Positions 16,193 through 23,224 of a DNA stretch of 24,105 nt are shown piece after piece; the stretch's first letter is position 1; the number at the start of each line of letters is the position of its first letter. The translations under genes and the position numbers were made by a program. The stretch is taken from NCBI GenBank assembly GCA_035254305.1, contig DATFAS010000227.1, forward strand, positions 1 to 24,105, written 5' to 3'. The notes beneath the pieces were generated by a model. The model made no database searches, had not been told where the DNA came from, and worked only from the letters and a program-made list of their open reading frames with translations. Source of the DNA: DATFAS01 sp035254305 (GTDB taxonomy: Bacteria > Bacillota > Bacilli > Aneurinibacillales > RAOX-1).

Positions 16193-16216
16193 AAAGACTT
16201 GGTGCCAATCAAGTTT
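16193..16216 (+). repeat. Second copy of the 24-base motif found in the rpmH-rnpA gap
   Basis: The segment matches 9690-9713 at 20 of 24 positions, with GGTGCCA and CAAGTTT shared exactly. Both copies are intergenic. It sits 5 nt before a parS site. Its role is unknown. Confidence 0.55.
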
Positions 16217-16221
16217 CACCA

Positions 16222-16237
16222 TGTTTCACGTGGAACA
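16222..16237. promoter_or_regulatory. parS: parS site (rsmG-noc gap)
   Basis: TGTTTCACGTGGAACA; its reverse complement TGTTCCACGTGAAACA fits the parS consensus TGTTNCACGTGAAACA exactly. Spo0J/ParB loads here and spreads as a CTP-dependent clamp. Confidence 0.95.
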
Positions 16238-16352
16238 TTCCATCAAGGAATAATGTTTAATATTTAATCAGGAAGGAAATTCAATGGCTCTTGGCGAATG
16301 ATTAACGTTATAGGAAAGAAGCAATTCGTTCCCATAGGGTGGTGTAGAAATT

Positions 16353-17174
16353 TTGAGAGACCAATTTTCTCGTTTGTTTGGTTTAGCAGAAAAAAATGAA
16401 AAAGATGAAATAAAGCATATACTTGTTGAAGATATTATTCCCAACCCGTATCAACCTAGGACTGTTTTTGACGATGAAAGAATTGAGGAATTATGTATAA
16501 CCATACGTGAGCATGGGATTATCCAGCCCATTGTTGTCCGAGAGAAAGATGATAAATATGAGCTCATCGCTGGCGAAAGAAGATGGAGAGCTTCAAAGAA
16601 GCTAGGATTGAAAACGATACCAGCCATTGTAAAGGATTTTAATGATGCACAAGCTGCCTCTATTGCTTTAATAGAAAACTTGCAAAGAGAGGGTTTAACA
16701 GCAATTGAGGAAGCCTTTGCTTACCAAAAGCTCATTGATCTACATAATTTAACACAGGAGAGTCTTGCACATAAGTTAGGGAAAGGTCAGTCTACAATCG
16801 CTAACAAATTGAGACTATTAAATCTACCGAGTACTATACAGGAGTATCTTTTAGGAAGAAAAGTGACAGAGAGGCATGCCCGAGCTCTATTAGCACTTAA
16901 AAGTGAAGAACTGCAGCTAAAGATGCTTCAAGAAATTCTGGATAAAGACTTAAATGTTAAGCAAACCGAGAATCGAATCAAACAAATACTTGAAGATAAG
17001 CAGGAAAAGAAAAAACAAAAAAGGACCTCCTTTTCTAAGGATACTCGTCTGGCTATCAATACCGTTCGTCAATCTGTGGATATGGTAATGAAGAATGGTC
17101 TATCTATTGAAACTGAGGAAGCTGATTTTGAAGAATTCTATCAAATTACCATTAAGATACCTAAAAAGAAGTAA
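16353..17174 (+). CDS. noc: Nucleoid occlusion protein Noc
   Basis: This ParB-family protein stops Z-ring assembly over unsegregated DNA. The 273-residue product begins MRDQFSRLFGL, which resembles the amphipathic membrane-targeting helix of B. subtilis Noc and distinguishes it from Spo0J. The ParB/CTP-binding domain has NPYQPR and GERRWR (74-79), then the helix-turn-helix LTQESLAHKLGKGQSTIANK and a C-terminal dimerisation domain ending IKIPKKK. The start is TTG at 16353, after AGGGTGG. Its position between rsmG and soj is the Bacillales arrangement. A candidate Noc-binding site lies in the next gene. Confidence 0.95.
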   Translation: MRDQFSRLFGLAEKNEKDEIKHILVEDIIPNPYQPRTVFDDERIEELCITIREHGIIQPIVVREKDDKYELIAGERRWRASKKLGLKTIPAIVKDFNDAQAASIALIENLQREGLTAIEEAFAYQKLIDLHNLTQESLAHKLGKGQSTIANKLRLLNLPSTIQEYLLGRKVTERHARALLALKSEELQLKMLQEILDKDLNVKQTENRIKQILEDKQEKKKQKRTSFSKDTRLAINTVRQSVDMVMKNGLSIETEEADFEEFYQITIKIPKKK

Positions 17175-17264
17175 GTTCATAATCTATCCATTCCTAATTA
17201 AATAAGTTAAAATAATAATTGAACTTTAGTTGAGTTATGTTTGTAGGATGATGAGGTGAAAGGA

Positions 17265-18026
17265 ATGGGGAAAGTCATTGCGGTGGCTAACCAAAAGGGG
17301 GGAGTTGGTAAAACAACAACCTCTGTTAACTTGAGTGCATGTATGGCAGCACTTGGGAAGAAGGTTCTTTTGGTAGACATAGATCCGCAAGGAAATGCTA
17401 CAAGTGGAATAGGTGTCGAAAAGGCAAATATCAGATATTGCATATACGATGTATTAATTAATGAAATTGATCCAATGGATGCCGTTTTACCAACAGAAGT
17501 AGAAAATCTTTACGTTCTTCCTGCGTCTACTCAGCTCGCTGGAGCTGAGGTTGAGTTAGTTCCTACTATTTCCCGGGAAGTTCGATTGAAGAGAGCCATT
17601 GAGCAGATAAGCCATAAATATGACTATATTATTATTGATTGTCCACCTTCCCTTGGAGTTCTAACGATTAATTCTCTAACTGCTTCTAACTCTGTATTAA
17701 TTCCCGTTCAATGTGAATTTTATGCTTTAGAGGGAGTCAGTCAGCTTCTAAATACGATTAGACTCGTTCAGAAGCACTTGAACACCTCTTTACAGATTGA
17801 AGGGGTCTTGCTTACGATGCTAGATGCTAGGACCAATTTGGGAATTCAAGTGATTGAGGAAGTTAAAAAGTATTTCCGTGAAAAAGTTTATCAATCCATC
17901 ATACCACGCAATGTTCGTTTAAGTGAGGCACCGAGCCACGGACAAGCCATTATTTCTTATGATCCTAAATCAAGGGGAGCTGAGGTGTATATGGAATTAG
18001 CGAGGGAGGTGTTGGGAATTGGCTAA
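17265..18026 (+). CDS. parA: Chromosome segregation ATPase ParA/Soj
   Basis: A deviant Walker ATPase that works with Spo0J in origin segregation and, in B. subtilis, regulates DnaA directly. The deviant Walker A motif KGGVGKTT is at 11-18, with DIDPQGNATSG near 38-48 and IIDCPPSLG near 121-129. Starting at ATG 17265, 6 nt after GAGGTG, the product is 253 residues, the same length as B. subtilis Soj. A GTG at 17256 would add three residues and overlaps that ribosome-binding site. The end of the gene overlaps spo0J by 8 nt. Confidence 0.97.
   Translation: MGKVIAVANQKGGVGKTTTSVNLSACMAALGKKVLLVDIDPQGNATSGIGVEKANIRYCIYDVLINEIDPMDAVLPTEVENLYVLPASTQLAGAEVELVPTISREVRLKRAIEQISHKYDYIIIDCPPSLGVLTINSLTASNSVLIPVQCEFYALEGVSQLLNTIRLVQKHLNTSLQIEGVLLTMLDARTNLGIQVIEEVKKYFREKVYQSIIPRNVRLSEAPSHGQAIISYDPKSRGAEVYMELAREVLGIG
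17568..17581. promoter_or_regulatory. Candidate Noc-binding site inside parA
   Basis: ATTTCCCGGGAAGT matches the B. subtilis Noc site ATTTCCCGGGAAAT at 13 of 14 positions. It lies within coding sequence about 400 nt after the noc gene. Confidence 0.6.
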
Positions 18027-18864
18027 GCGACTTGGAAAAGGGTTAGACGCCTTGATTCCATCCTTGCATGTTGATGATCAAGATCAGATTATTGAAGTGC
18101 TTTGTAAGGATGTCCGCCCTAATCCTTATCAGCCAAGAAAAGAATTTGATGAGAAGGCATTAGATGAATTAGCTGAATCGATTAAGGAACACGGGGTGAT
18201 TCAGCCCCTTATCGTTCGAAAAAGCGATATTAAAGGGTATGAGTTAGTTGCAGGGGAAAGAAGGCTTCGGGCTTCAGAACGTGCGGGCCGGCAAAAGGTT
18301 CCTGTAGTCATTCGAGATTTTTCAAATGAACAGGTTATGGAAATAGCTTTAATTGAAAACCTCCAAAGGGAAAATCTTAATGCAATTGAGGTTGCAGCTG
18401 CCTATGATAAAATTATGAAGCAGTTTTCCTTAACCCAGGAGGAATTAGCAAAAAAAGTAGGGAAAAGTAGACCACATGTAGCTAACTTTATGCGCCTGCT
18501 TCAACTACCAAAAGAAATACAAAGTTTTGTTTCACGTGGAACATTAACCATGGGACATGCTCGGGCATTGTTAGCCATTGAAGATGATCAGTTGAGAATA
18601 AAAATAGCTCAAGAAGTGATTAAGAAAGATCTGAGTGTTCGTCAAATTGAAGAATTAATCAAGGAAATGACTCGGAATGTTTCACGTGAAACAAAAGAAA
18701 AACCTAAACGAGACGTTTCCCTCACCCAATTTGAAGAGAGACTACAAGAAACGTTTGGTACTTCTGTACATATCAAAATGGGAAAGAATAAAGGGAAGAT
18801 TGAAATTGATTTTTATACGAATGAAGATTTAGAACGGATTTTAGACTTAATTAACAATGGGTGA
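18019..18864 (+). CDS. parB: Chromosome partitioning protein ParB/Spo0J
   Basis: A CTP-dependent DNA clamp that loads at parS, recruits SMC condensin and stimulates Soj. The 281-residue product begins MAKRLGKGLDALIP, the usual Spo0J start, followed by NPYQPR and the GERR motif (79-82), a helix-turn-helix near 135-160 and a C-terminal dimerisation domain. The TTG start at 18019 lies 7 nt after GGGAGGTG and overlaps the parA end by 8 nt, so translation is coupled. Two parS sites lie within the gene, where they encode parts of VSRGT and VSRET. Confidence 0.97.
   Translation: MAKRLGKGLDALIPSLHVDDQDQIIEVLCKDVRPNPYQPRKEFDEKALDELAESIKEHGVIQPLIVRKSDIKGYELVAGERRLRASERAGRQKVPVVIRDFSNEQVMEIALIENLQRENLNAIEVAAAYDKIMKQFSLTQEELAKKVGKSRPHVANFMRLLQLPKEIQSFVSRGTLTMGHARALLAIEDDQLRIKIAQEVIKKDLSVRQIEELIKEMTRNVSRETKEKPKRDVSLTQFEERLQETFGTSVHIKMGKNKGKIEIDFYTNEDLERILDLINNG
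18528..18543. promoter_or_regulatory. parS: parS site inside parB (first)
   Basis: TGTTTCACGTGGAACA, identical to the 16222 site and an exact fit to the parS consensus on the reverse strand. Confidence 0.95.
18678..18693. promoter_or_regulatory. parS: parS site inside parB (second)
   Basis: TGTTTCACGTGAAACA is a perfect 16-base palindrome and an exact parS consensus, 150 nt after the previous site. Confidence 0.97.
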
Positions 18865-18875
18865 ATTAAACGAAG

Positions 18876-18914
18876 AAAAGGGGTTATGTTGGTAATAAAT
18901 CAACATACCCTTTT
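18876..18914 (+). terminator. Rho-independent terminator after parB
   Basis: AAAAGGG (18876-18882) and TATGTTG (18885-18891) pair with CAACATA and CCCTTTT (18901-18914), with a 2-nt bulge, followed by an A/T-rich tract. It separates the noc-parAB group from the genes beyond. Confidence 0.85.
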
Positions 18915-18945
18915 ATTTATGATCTAATGGAAAGCGGGGAGAAAA

Positions 18946-20103
18946 ATGGATGTGATCTATTTGGATAATGCGGCATCAACGTGGCCGAAACCTTCAGAGG
19001 TAAAAATTTCAATGATGGAATCAATTGAGGAGTATGCGGCAAACCCAGGCAGAGGAGGCCATCAGCTTGCAATGAGAGCAAGTAAAGTGATCTTCCGCAC
19101 CAGGGCAAAATTGGCTAAGTTATTTCACGTCTTAAACCCGAATGATATCGTATTTACATCCAATGCTACCGGTGCCTTAAATCAAGGGATTAAAGGCTTA
19201 GTAAAACCCAGAGGCCATATTATTACGACTACGTTAGAACATAATTCTGTGCGGAGACCAATAGAATATTTACGGCATACGAAGGGGGTTGATGTCTCTT
19301 ATATTGCCCCTAGAGATCTGTATCAATTGGATGTGTTGGATTTTGAAGATCAAATTAAGGAAAATACTTCATTAGTTGTTGTGAATCATGCCTCCAATTT
19401 AATCGGTTCAATTGCACCGATTAAGGAAATTGGTCAACTTTGTGCGAAATATAAAATTCCGTTTATGGTAGATGCATCCCAATCAGCTGGGGTTCTTCCC
19501 ATCGATGTGCAGGAAATGAATATTTCTCTTCTAGCTTTCCCAGGCCATAAAGGATTGTATGGACCTCAGGGAACAGGAGGTTTGTATATACATCCCGACC
19601 TAGAGTTAGAGCCACTTCTTCAAGGGGGGACAGGGAGTCACTCGGAATCTATTGATCAACCTACAACAAGGCCAGATTGCTACGAAAGTGGAACATTAAA
19701 TACAGTAGGTATAGCTGGATTAGGTGCAGGGGTTGATTTTGTTCTTGAAACAGGAATAGAGAAAATTAGAAAGAAAGAACATGCTTTAACCATCCGTCTC
19801 ATGGAAGGATTAGAAAAGATAAAGGATGTTTCTGTTCATGGACAACCGAAGGAAATAGAAAGAGCAGCGGTCGTATCCTTCTCTATGAGTGGATTAGATG
19901 CTTCGGAAGTCGCATTTATTCTTGATCAACAGTACGGAATTGCTGTTCGGGCAGGGTTTCATTGTTCCCCGTTAGCCCATGAAACCATTGGTACGATTCA
20001 GGAAGGTGCAGTTCGAGCAAGCTTTGGTTATTTTAATGAAAATCAGGATGTGGATGCTATCATCCATGCATTAGATGAGATAAGTAGCGAGCTCCATAAA
20101 TAG
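18946..20103 (+). CDS. Cysteine-desulfurase-like class V aminotransferase
   Basis: A PLP enzyme of 385 residues resembling the cysteine desulfurase family typified by Enterococcus EF2568, distinct from IscS and SufS. The N-terminus MDVIYLDNAAS is the standard fold start. Visible catalytic features are EHN with His99, Asp176 in MVDASQSAG, the PLP lysine Lys202 in PGHKGLYGP, and Cys340 in RAGFHCSPLAH, which would carry the persulfide. It should take sulfur, or possibly selenium, from cysteine or selenocysteine; the acceptor is not evident. The ATG follows a GGGGAGA site. The EF2568 type is associated with selenium-dependent molybdenum hydroxylases in some bacteria, but none is visible here. Confidence 0.9.
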   Translation: MDVIYLDNAASTWPKPSEVKISMMESIEEYAANPGRGGHQLAMRASKVIFRTRAKLAKLFHVLNPNDIVFTSNATGALNQGIKGLVKPRGHIITTTLEHNSVRRPIEYLRHTKGVDVSYIAPRDLYQLDVLDFEDQIKENTSLVVVNHASNLIGSIAPIKEIGQLCAKYKIPFMVDASQSAGVLPIDVQEMNISLLAFPGHKGLYGPQGTGGLYIHPDLELEPLLQGGTGSHSESIDQPTTRPDCYESGTLNTVGIAGLGAGVDFVLETGIEKIRKKEHALTIRLMEGLEKIKDVSVHGQPKEIERAAVVSFSMSGLDASEVAFILDQQYGIAVRAGFHCSPLAHETIGTIQEGAVRASFGYFNENQDVDAIIHALDEISSELHK

Positions 20104-20122
20104 AGAGGAGGATTTAAAGTAA

Positions 20123-20845
20123 ATGGTGTTGTGGGGGACAATTGTCAATGCATTAGCTATTGTATGCGGGGCAATGATGGGGAGTCGATTAAGTCGTATT
20201 AGTGATGGAATACGTAGCACGGTTATGCAAGGAATCGGGCTGGCAATTTGTATATTGGGAATTACCATGGCATTGAAAACGCAGAACTTCCTCATCCTCC
20301 TTTTTAGTTTAGTAGCTGGAGGGATTATTGGGGAACTTATAAGAGTAGAATATTGGTTAGATCGCCTGGGACAAATGATTGAGAGCCGTGTCGGTGGAAA
20401 AGGAAGTAATATTGCTACGGGATTTGTTACAGCAACATTGGTCTACTGTGTAGGGGCAATGGCTATTCTTGGTTCCATGGATAGTGGTCTACGCCATAAT
20501 CATGATATTCTATATACAAAATCAATGTTAGATGGATTTTCAGCGGTTATTTTTGCTTCAACCTTAGGAATTGGTGTGTTATTCTCAGCGGTTCCAGTCC
20601 TTCTTTATCAGGGTTTTATTGCAATTGCTTCTACATTTATTTCAAGTTTTATTAGTGAAGCGATGTTAAATGCTATGATTACCGAAATTACAGCAGTTGG
20701 AGGAATTTTGATATTGGGGATAGGTATGAACATCCTTGAAATTCGAAAAATCAATGTAGGAAATTTACTTCCTTCTATTTTAATCGCGGCTATAACGGTA
20801 TGGATGACCCAACATGGTTTTGCTATAATTAAAGCTTGGTTTTAA
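20123..20845 (+). CDS. DUF554 family integral membrane protein
   Basis: A hydrophobic protein of 240 residues with about six or seven likely membrane segments, starting at MVLWGTIVNALAIVCGAMMG. The sequence agrees with the DUF554 family (YdfK/YqgA type): the early NALAI..G..MG segment, AMAILGSMDSGL in the middle and a C-terminal region containing GIGMNILEIRKI, which the family shares. The function is unknown; a transporter role is only a guess. The ATG follows GAGGAGG at a slightly long distance. It lies 19 nt after the desulfurase-like gene, probably in the same transcript, which ends at the shared terminator with yyaC. Confidence 0.9.
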   Translation: MVLWGTIVNALAIVCGAMMGSRLSRISDGIRSTVMQGIGLAICILGITMALKTQNFLILLFSLVAGGIIGELIRVEYWLDRLGQMIESRVGGKGSNIATGFVTATLVYCVGAMAILGSMDSGLRHNHDILYTKSMLDGFSAVIFASTLGIGVLFSAVPVLLYQGFIAIASTFISSFISEAMLNAMITEITAVGGILILGIGMNILEIRKINVGNLLPSILIAAITVWMTQHGFAIIKAWF

Positions 20846-20849
20846 GAAA

Positions 20850-20885
20850 AAAAGCTCAACAGTTTTAAAAGGCTGTTGAGCTTTT
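20850..20885. terminator. Bidirectional terminator between DUF554 and yyaC
   Basis: AAAAGCTCAACAG (20850-20862) pairs perfectly with CTGTTGAGCTTTT (20873-20885). A and T tracts on both sides allow it to work for the convergent genes. On the minus strand its first arm is the last part of the yyaC coding sequence, and the yyaC stop codon (20867-20865) is in the loop. Confidence 0.93.
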
Positions 20886-21467
20886 CATTTCCTTTTTAAA
20901 AATTTTACTTGTCGAAGTATAGAGAGAGTGAGCAATCGTTTCAGCCATTTTCATTACAATACTCAATCTAGTATTTTGGAGGACAAAATACTCCATAAAC
21001 CCACCTATGTTTACAATACCTGTAATATGGAAAGTTCCAACCTCTGGAAGTTCCTTCTTCACACCAGCCCCCGGTTTCAGAGGTCCATGGGCAACAGTGA
21101 TTTTGCCAACACTGCTAAACTGACCTAAACAAGCATCAATTGCAATAATAAGAGAATGAGGGTGCTTCTTCTTCACTCGTTCCATTGTTTCTTGCAGATT
21201 GACTGCATGCACGGGTTCATCTATCGTACCGTAAACATGTACATTCGGGGGATAAAGCTTCTGGAGCCTAGATCCAACTAGTGGCCCAAGTGCATCACCC
21301 GTTGAACGATCTGTTCCAATGCAAAACACGACAATATCGGTAAGATTACCATAATTAGTAATTCGCTTATATAAATTATCTGACAATGATTCAATGGCTT
21401 CATCACTGGAATAATCAATTTTAAAAGGTGTTAAAGGGTGCGCCTGAAAAAAAGGCCTTTGGATCAT
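20865..21467 (-). CDS. yyaC: Sporulation protein YyaC (DUF1256, GPR-like protease fold)
   Basis: A 200-residue protein of the YyaC family found in endospore formers; in B. subtilis it lies near spo0J and is expressed in the forespore. The family is related to the germination protease and hydrogenase-maturation protease fold. Visible conserved segments are CIGTDRSTGDALGPLVG (with Asp53 and Asp58), IAIDACLG (Asp111), KPGAGVKKELPEVG and GIVNIGGFMEYFVLQNTRL. Its substrate is not known. The ATG follows GGAGG by 7 nt, and the ribosome-binding site lies in a 10-base palindrome. It is the only gene here transcribed towards oriC on its arm, head-on to replication. Confidence 0.95.
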   Translation of the reverse strand: MIQRPFFQAHPLTPFKIDYSSDEAIESLSDNLYKRITNYGNLTDIVVFCIGTDRSTGDALGPLVGSRLQKLYPPNVHVYGTIDEPVHAVNLQETMERVKKKHPHSLIIAIDACLGQFSSVGKITVAHGPLKPGAGVKKELPEVGTFHITGIVNIGGFMEYFVLQNTRLSIVMKMAETIAHSLYTSTSKIFKKEMKSSTAF

Positions 21468-21570
21468 TGAGGTACCTCCATGGAAAAATAAGTATTATTA
21501 GTATACGGAAATTGGAAAAATAATATACATTTGGACATTCCTAAAACAAATTTTTCATATGTTTTTTAAG

Positions 21571-21690
21571 TAGGAGGGATGTCTAAGTGGCTGTATGGAG
21601 AGGATTGAAGATTGGTTCACGATAATTGGTACAATGATTGGTGTTGAATCTATTTGTATTGGTACTCTTAATCCTTTATCCTATAAGTAG
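21571..21690 (+). pseudogene. Possible broken small gene between yyaC and DUF3343
   Basis: A good ribosome-binding site TAGGAGG (21571-21577) is followed 9 nt later by GTG (21587), but that frame stops after 12 codons. In another frame, ATG at 21595 opens 31 codons rich in hydrophobic residues (for example WFTIIGTMIGV), ending at TAG 21688-21690, with no suitable site of its own. A single-base shift would join the two. It could be a decayed small membrane peptide, a sequencing error, or chance. The rest of the 254-nt gap shows nothing clear. Confidence 0.3.
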
Positions 21691-21721
21691 AGGAATAGGA
21701 AATTAAGATGGGGAGGAAGGA

Positions 21722-21967
21722 ATGGAGATCGTCATTGCATTTGATTCTACCCAACAGGCCATACGGATGGAAATGCTTATGGAATATGCTGACATTGAGA
21801 TTGATACTCGACCGACACCAAGAGAAATCACAGCAGGGTGCTCCCTGTCTATTGAATTTCCTGAAAAAAACCTAGAGGAAGCAAAAAAGATTATTATACA
21901 AGAAAAAGTAGAGATACGCGGCTTATTTCGTAAAGAAGAAATGGGGTATAGGCAGCTATCGATCTAG
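21722..21967 (+). CDS. DUF3343 protein (putative Se/S carrier-like)
   Basis: An 81-residue protein of the DUF3343 family, described in domain databases as putative Se/S carrier-like. The conserved area is PTPREITAGCSLSIEF, with a single cysteine at residue 40 that could carry sulfur or selenium. The usual CG pair reads CS here, a small departure. The ATG follows GGGGAGGAAGG. It is 22 nt before the MscS gene. With the desulfurase-like gene about 1.6 kb upstream, a donor-carrier relation is possible but inferred. Confidence 0.85.
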   Translation: MEIVIAFDSTQQAIRMEMLMEYADIEIDTRPTPREITAGCSLSIEFPEKNLEEAKKIIIQEKVEIRGLFRKEEMGYRQLSI

Positions 21968-21989
21968 GAGAAATTTCGGAGGTATGTAA

Positions 21990-22880
21990 GTGGAGAAACA
22001 GTTTGCAGAGTCAACGAAGTGGTTTGAAAGCGTGTATTTGAATTTATATCATTCAGTCACGAATACTACCATGTGGGCACATTTTGGGCAATCCGTTATA
22101 AAGATTATTTTTATTATCTTGGTATCTCGAATTTTAGTTAAAGTTATCGCAAATAGTGTAAACCGAATTTTTAAAAATCGTGAGAAGTTTCAACTTCATG
22201 TGCGGCGAGTAGAAACGATGCGGAGCCTAGTGAATAATGTATCGACCTATGTTATTTATTTTGTAGCGATCTTACTGATTATGGCACAATTGGGTTTTAA
22301 TTTGGCACCTGTCTTGGCGAGTGCTGGAGTGGTCGGTCTTGCAGTAGGTTTTGGTGCACAGAATCTAGTACGAGACGTGATTACAGGATTTTTTATCATC
22401 TTTGAGGATCAATTTGGGGTAGGAGATTATATAGCAATCGGTAAATTCACAGGCACTGTTCAGGAAATTGGATTACGAATTACGAAAATCCGAAGTGTTA
22501 CAGGAGAATTGCACATTGTACCAAACGGAAGTATTAAAGAAGTAACCAATTTTTCTGTGGAAAATAGTATGGTTTTATTGGATGTAGGGGTTGCTTATGA
22601 GGAGAATATCGATCATGTGATGGATGTATTAAAGGATGTTCTAAATGCAGCCAAAGTTGAAATCGAGGAAATCATCGGCGAGCCAGAGGTATTAGGGGTA
22701 CAGAATTTAGGTCCTTCTGAAGTAGTATTTCGTGTGACTGCCGAATGTCGTCCAATGGGGCACTTCTCAGCAAGCCGTAAACTAAGAGCTATGATCAAAA
22801 AGGCATTTGATGAAAACGGAATTGAAATTCCTTATCCGAAGATGGTAACGATAGCGAACGAAACGAAAGATCTAGTATAA
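21990..22880 (+). CDS. Small-conductance mechanosensitive channel (MscS family)
   Basis: A 296-residue channel protein that would release solutes when the membrane stretches. Membrane segments lie near 33-55 and 85-105. The pore helix near 108-135 holds the glycine/alanine-rich SAGVVGLAVGFGAQN, followed by the linker VRDVITGFFIIFEDQF. The cytoplasmic beta domain has VGDYIAIGKFTGTVQEIGLR and VPNGSIKEVTNFS, both hallmarks of the family, and the C-terminus contains NGIEIPYP. The GTG start at 21990 follows GGAGGTA. It probably shares a transcript with DUF3343 and DUF951. Confidence 0.95.
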   Translation: MEKQFAESTKWFESVYLNLYHSVTNTTMWAHFGQSVIKIIFIILVSRILVKVIANSVNRIFKNREKFQLHVRRVETMRSLVNNVSTYVIYFVAILLIMAQLGFNLAPVLASAGVVGLAVGFGAQNLVRDVITGFFIIFEDQFGVGDYIAIGKFTGTVQEIGLRITKIRSVTGELHIVPNGSIKEVTNFSVENSMVLLDVGVAYEENIDHVMDVLKDVLNAAKVEIEEIIGEPEVLGVQNLGPSEVVFRVTAECRPMGHFSASRKLRAMIKKAFDENGIEIPYPKMVTIANETKDLV

Positions 22881-22895
22881 AGGGGAGTACAAATT

Positions 22896-23096
22896 GTGGA
22901 ACGTAAGCAGTTTGTTTTAGGGGATGTAGTTGAGATGAAGAAACCACATCCATGTGGGACAAATGCATGGAAGATTATCCGCATGGGTGCCGATATTCGG
23001 ATTAAATGTACGGGGTGTGATCATAGCGTTCTTCTTCCAAGATTGGAGTTTGAACGGAAAATGAAAAAGGTATTGAGTTCGAATAAAGATAGCTAG
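22896..23096 (+). CDS. yyzM: DUF951 family protein (YyzM-like)
   Basis: A 66-residue protein with the family core VVEMKKPHPCGTNAWKIIRM and IRIKCTGCDHSVLLPR. Cys20 with Cys38 and Cys41 could bind zinc, suggesting a small zinc-ribbon-like fold. The function is unknown; the gene is almost always just upstream of ychF, as in B. subtilis. The GTG start follows AAGGGGAG. The gene lies 15 nt after the MscS gene, and its stop codon runs straight into a terminator. Confidence 0.92.
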   Translation: MERKQFVLGDVVEMKKPHPCGTNAWKIIRMGADIRIKCTGCDHSVLLPRLEFERKMKKVLSSNKDS

Positions 23097-23126
23097 GGGG
23101 ACGTTTTTTACGTTCTCCTTCTTTTT
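23096..23126 (+). terminator. Rho-independent terminator after DUF951
   Basis: GGGGGACGT (23096-23104) pairs with ACGTTCTCC (23110-23118), including two G-U pairs, followed by TTCTTTTT. It starts on the last base of the DUF951 stop codon. Confidence 0.75.
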
Positions 23127-23138
23127 ACCCTAAAGAAC

Positions 23139-23167
23139 TTGTTGTAAGCACAATCAAAAGGTATAAT
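23139..23167 (+). promoter_or_regulatory. Sigma-A promoter for ychF
   Basis: TTGTTG (23139-23144), 17-bp spacer, then a perfect TATAAT (23162-23167), 57 nt before the ychF ATG and just beyond a terminator. Confidence 0.85.
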
Positions 23168-23224
23168 AGATAAAGCTATTTTTCAGTCATCTCTGACCAA
23201 TGATGAAATAAGGGGCGTTTATAT

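Noticed and set aside
17219..17240. TTGAAC with TTATGT as a soj promoter
   Set aside because: The spacing is only 10 bp, far from the 17 bp needed.
19121..19136. TATTTCACGTCTTAAA as a fourth parS site
   Set aside because: The right half of the palindrome is lost, giving at least four mismatches; it lies in the desulfurase-like coding sequence.
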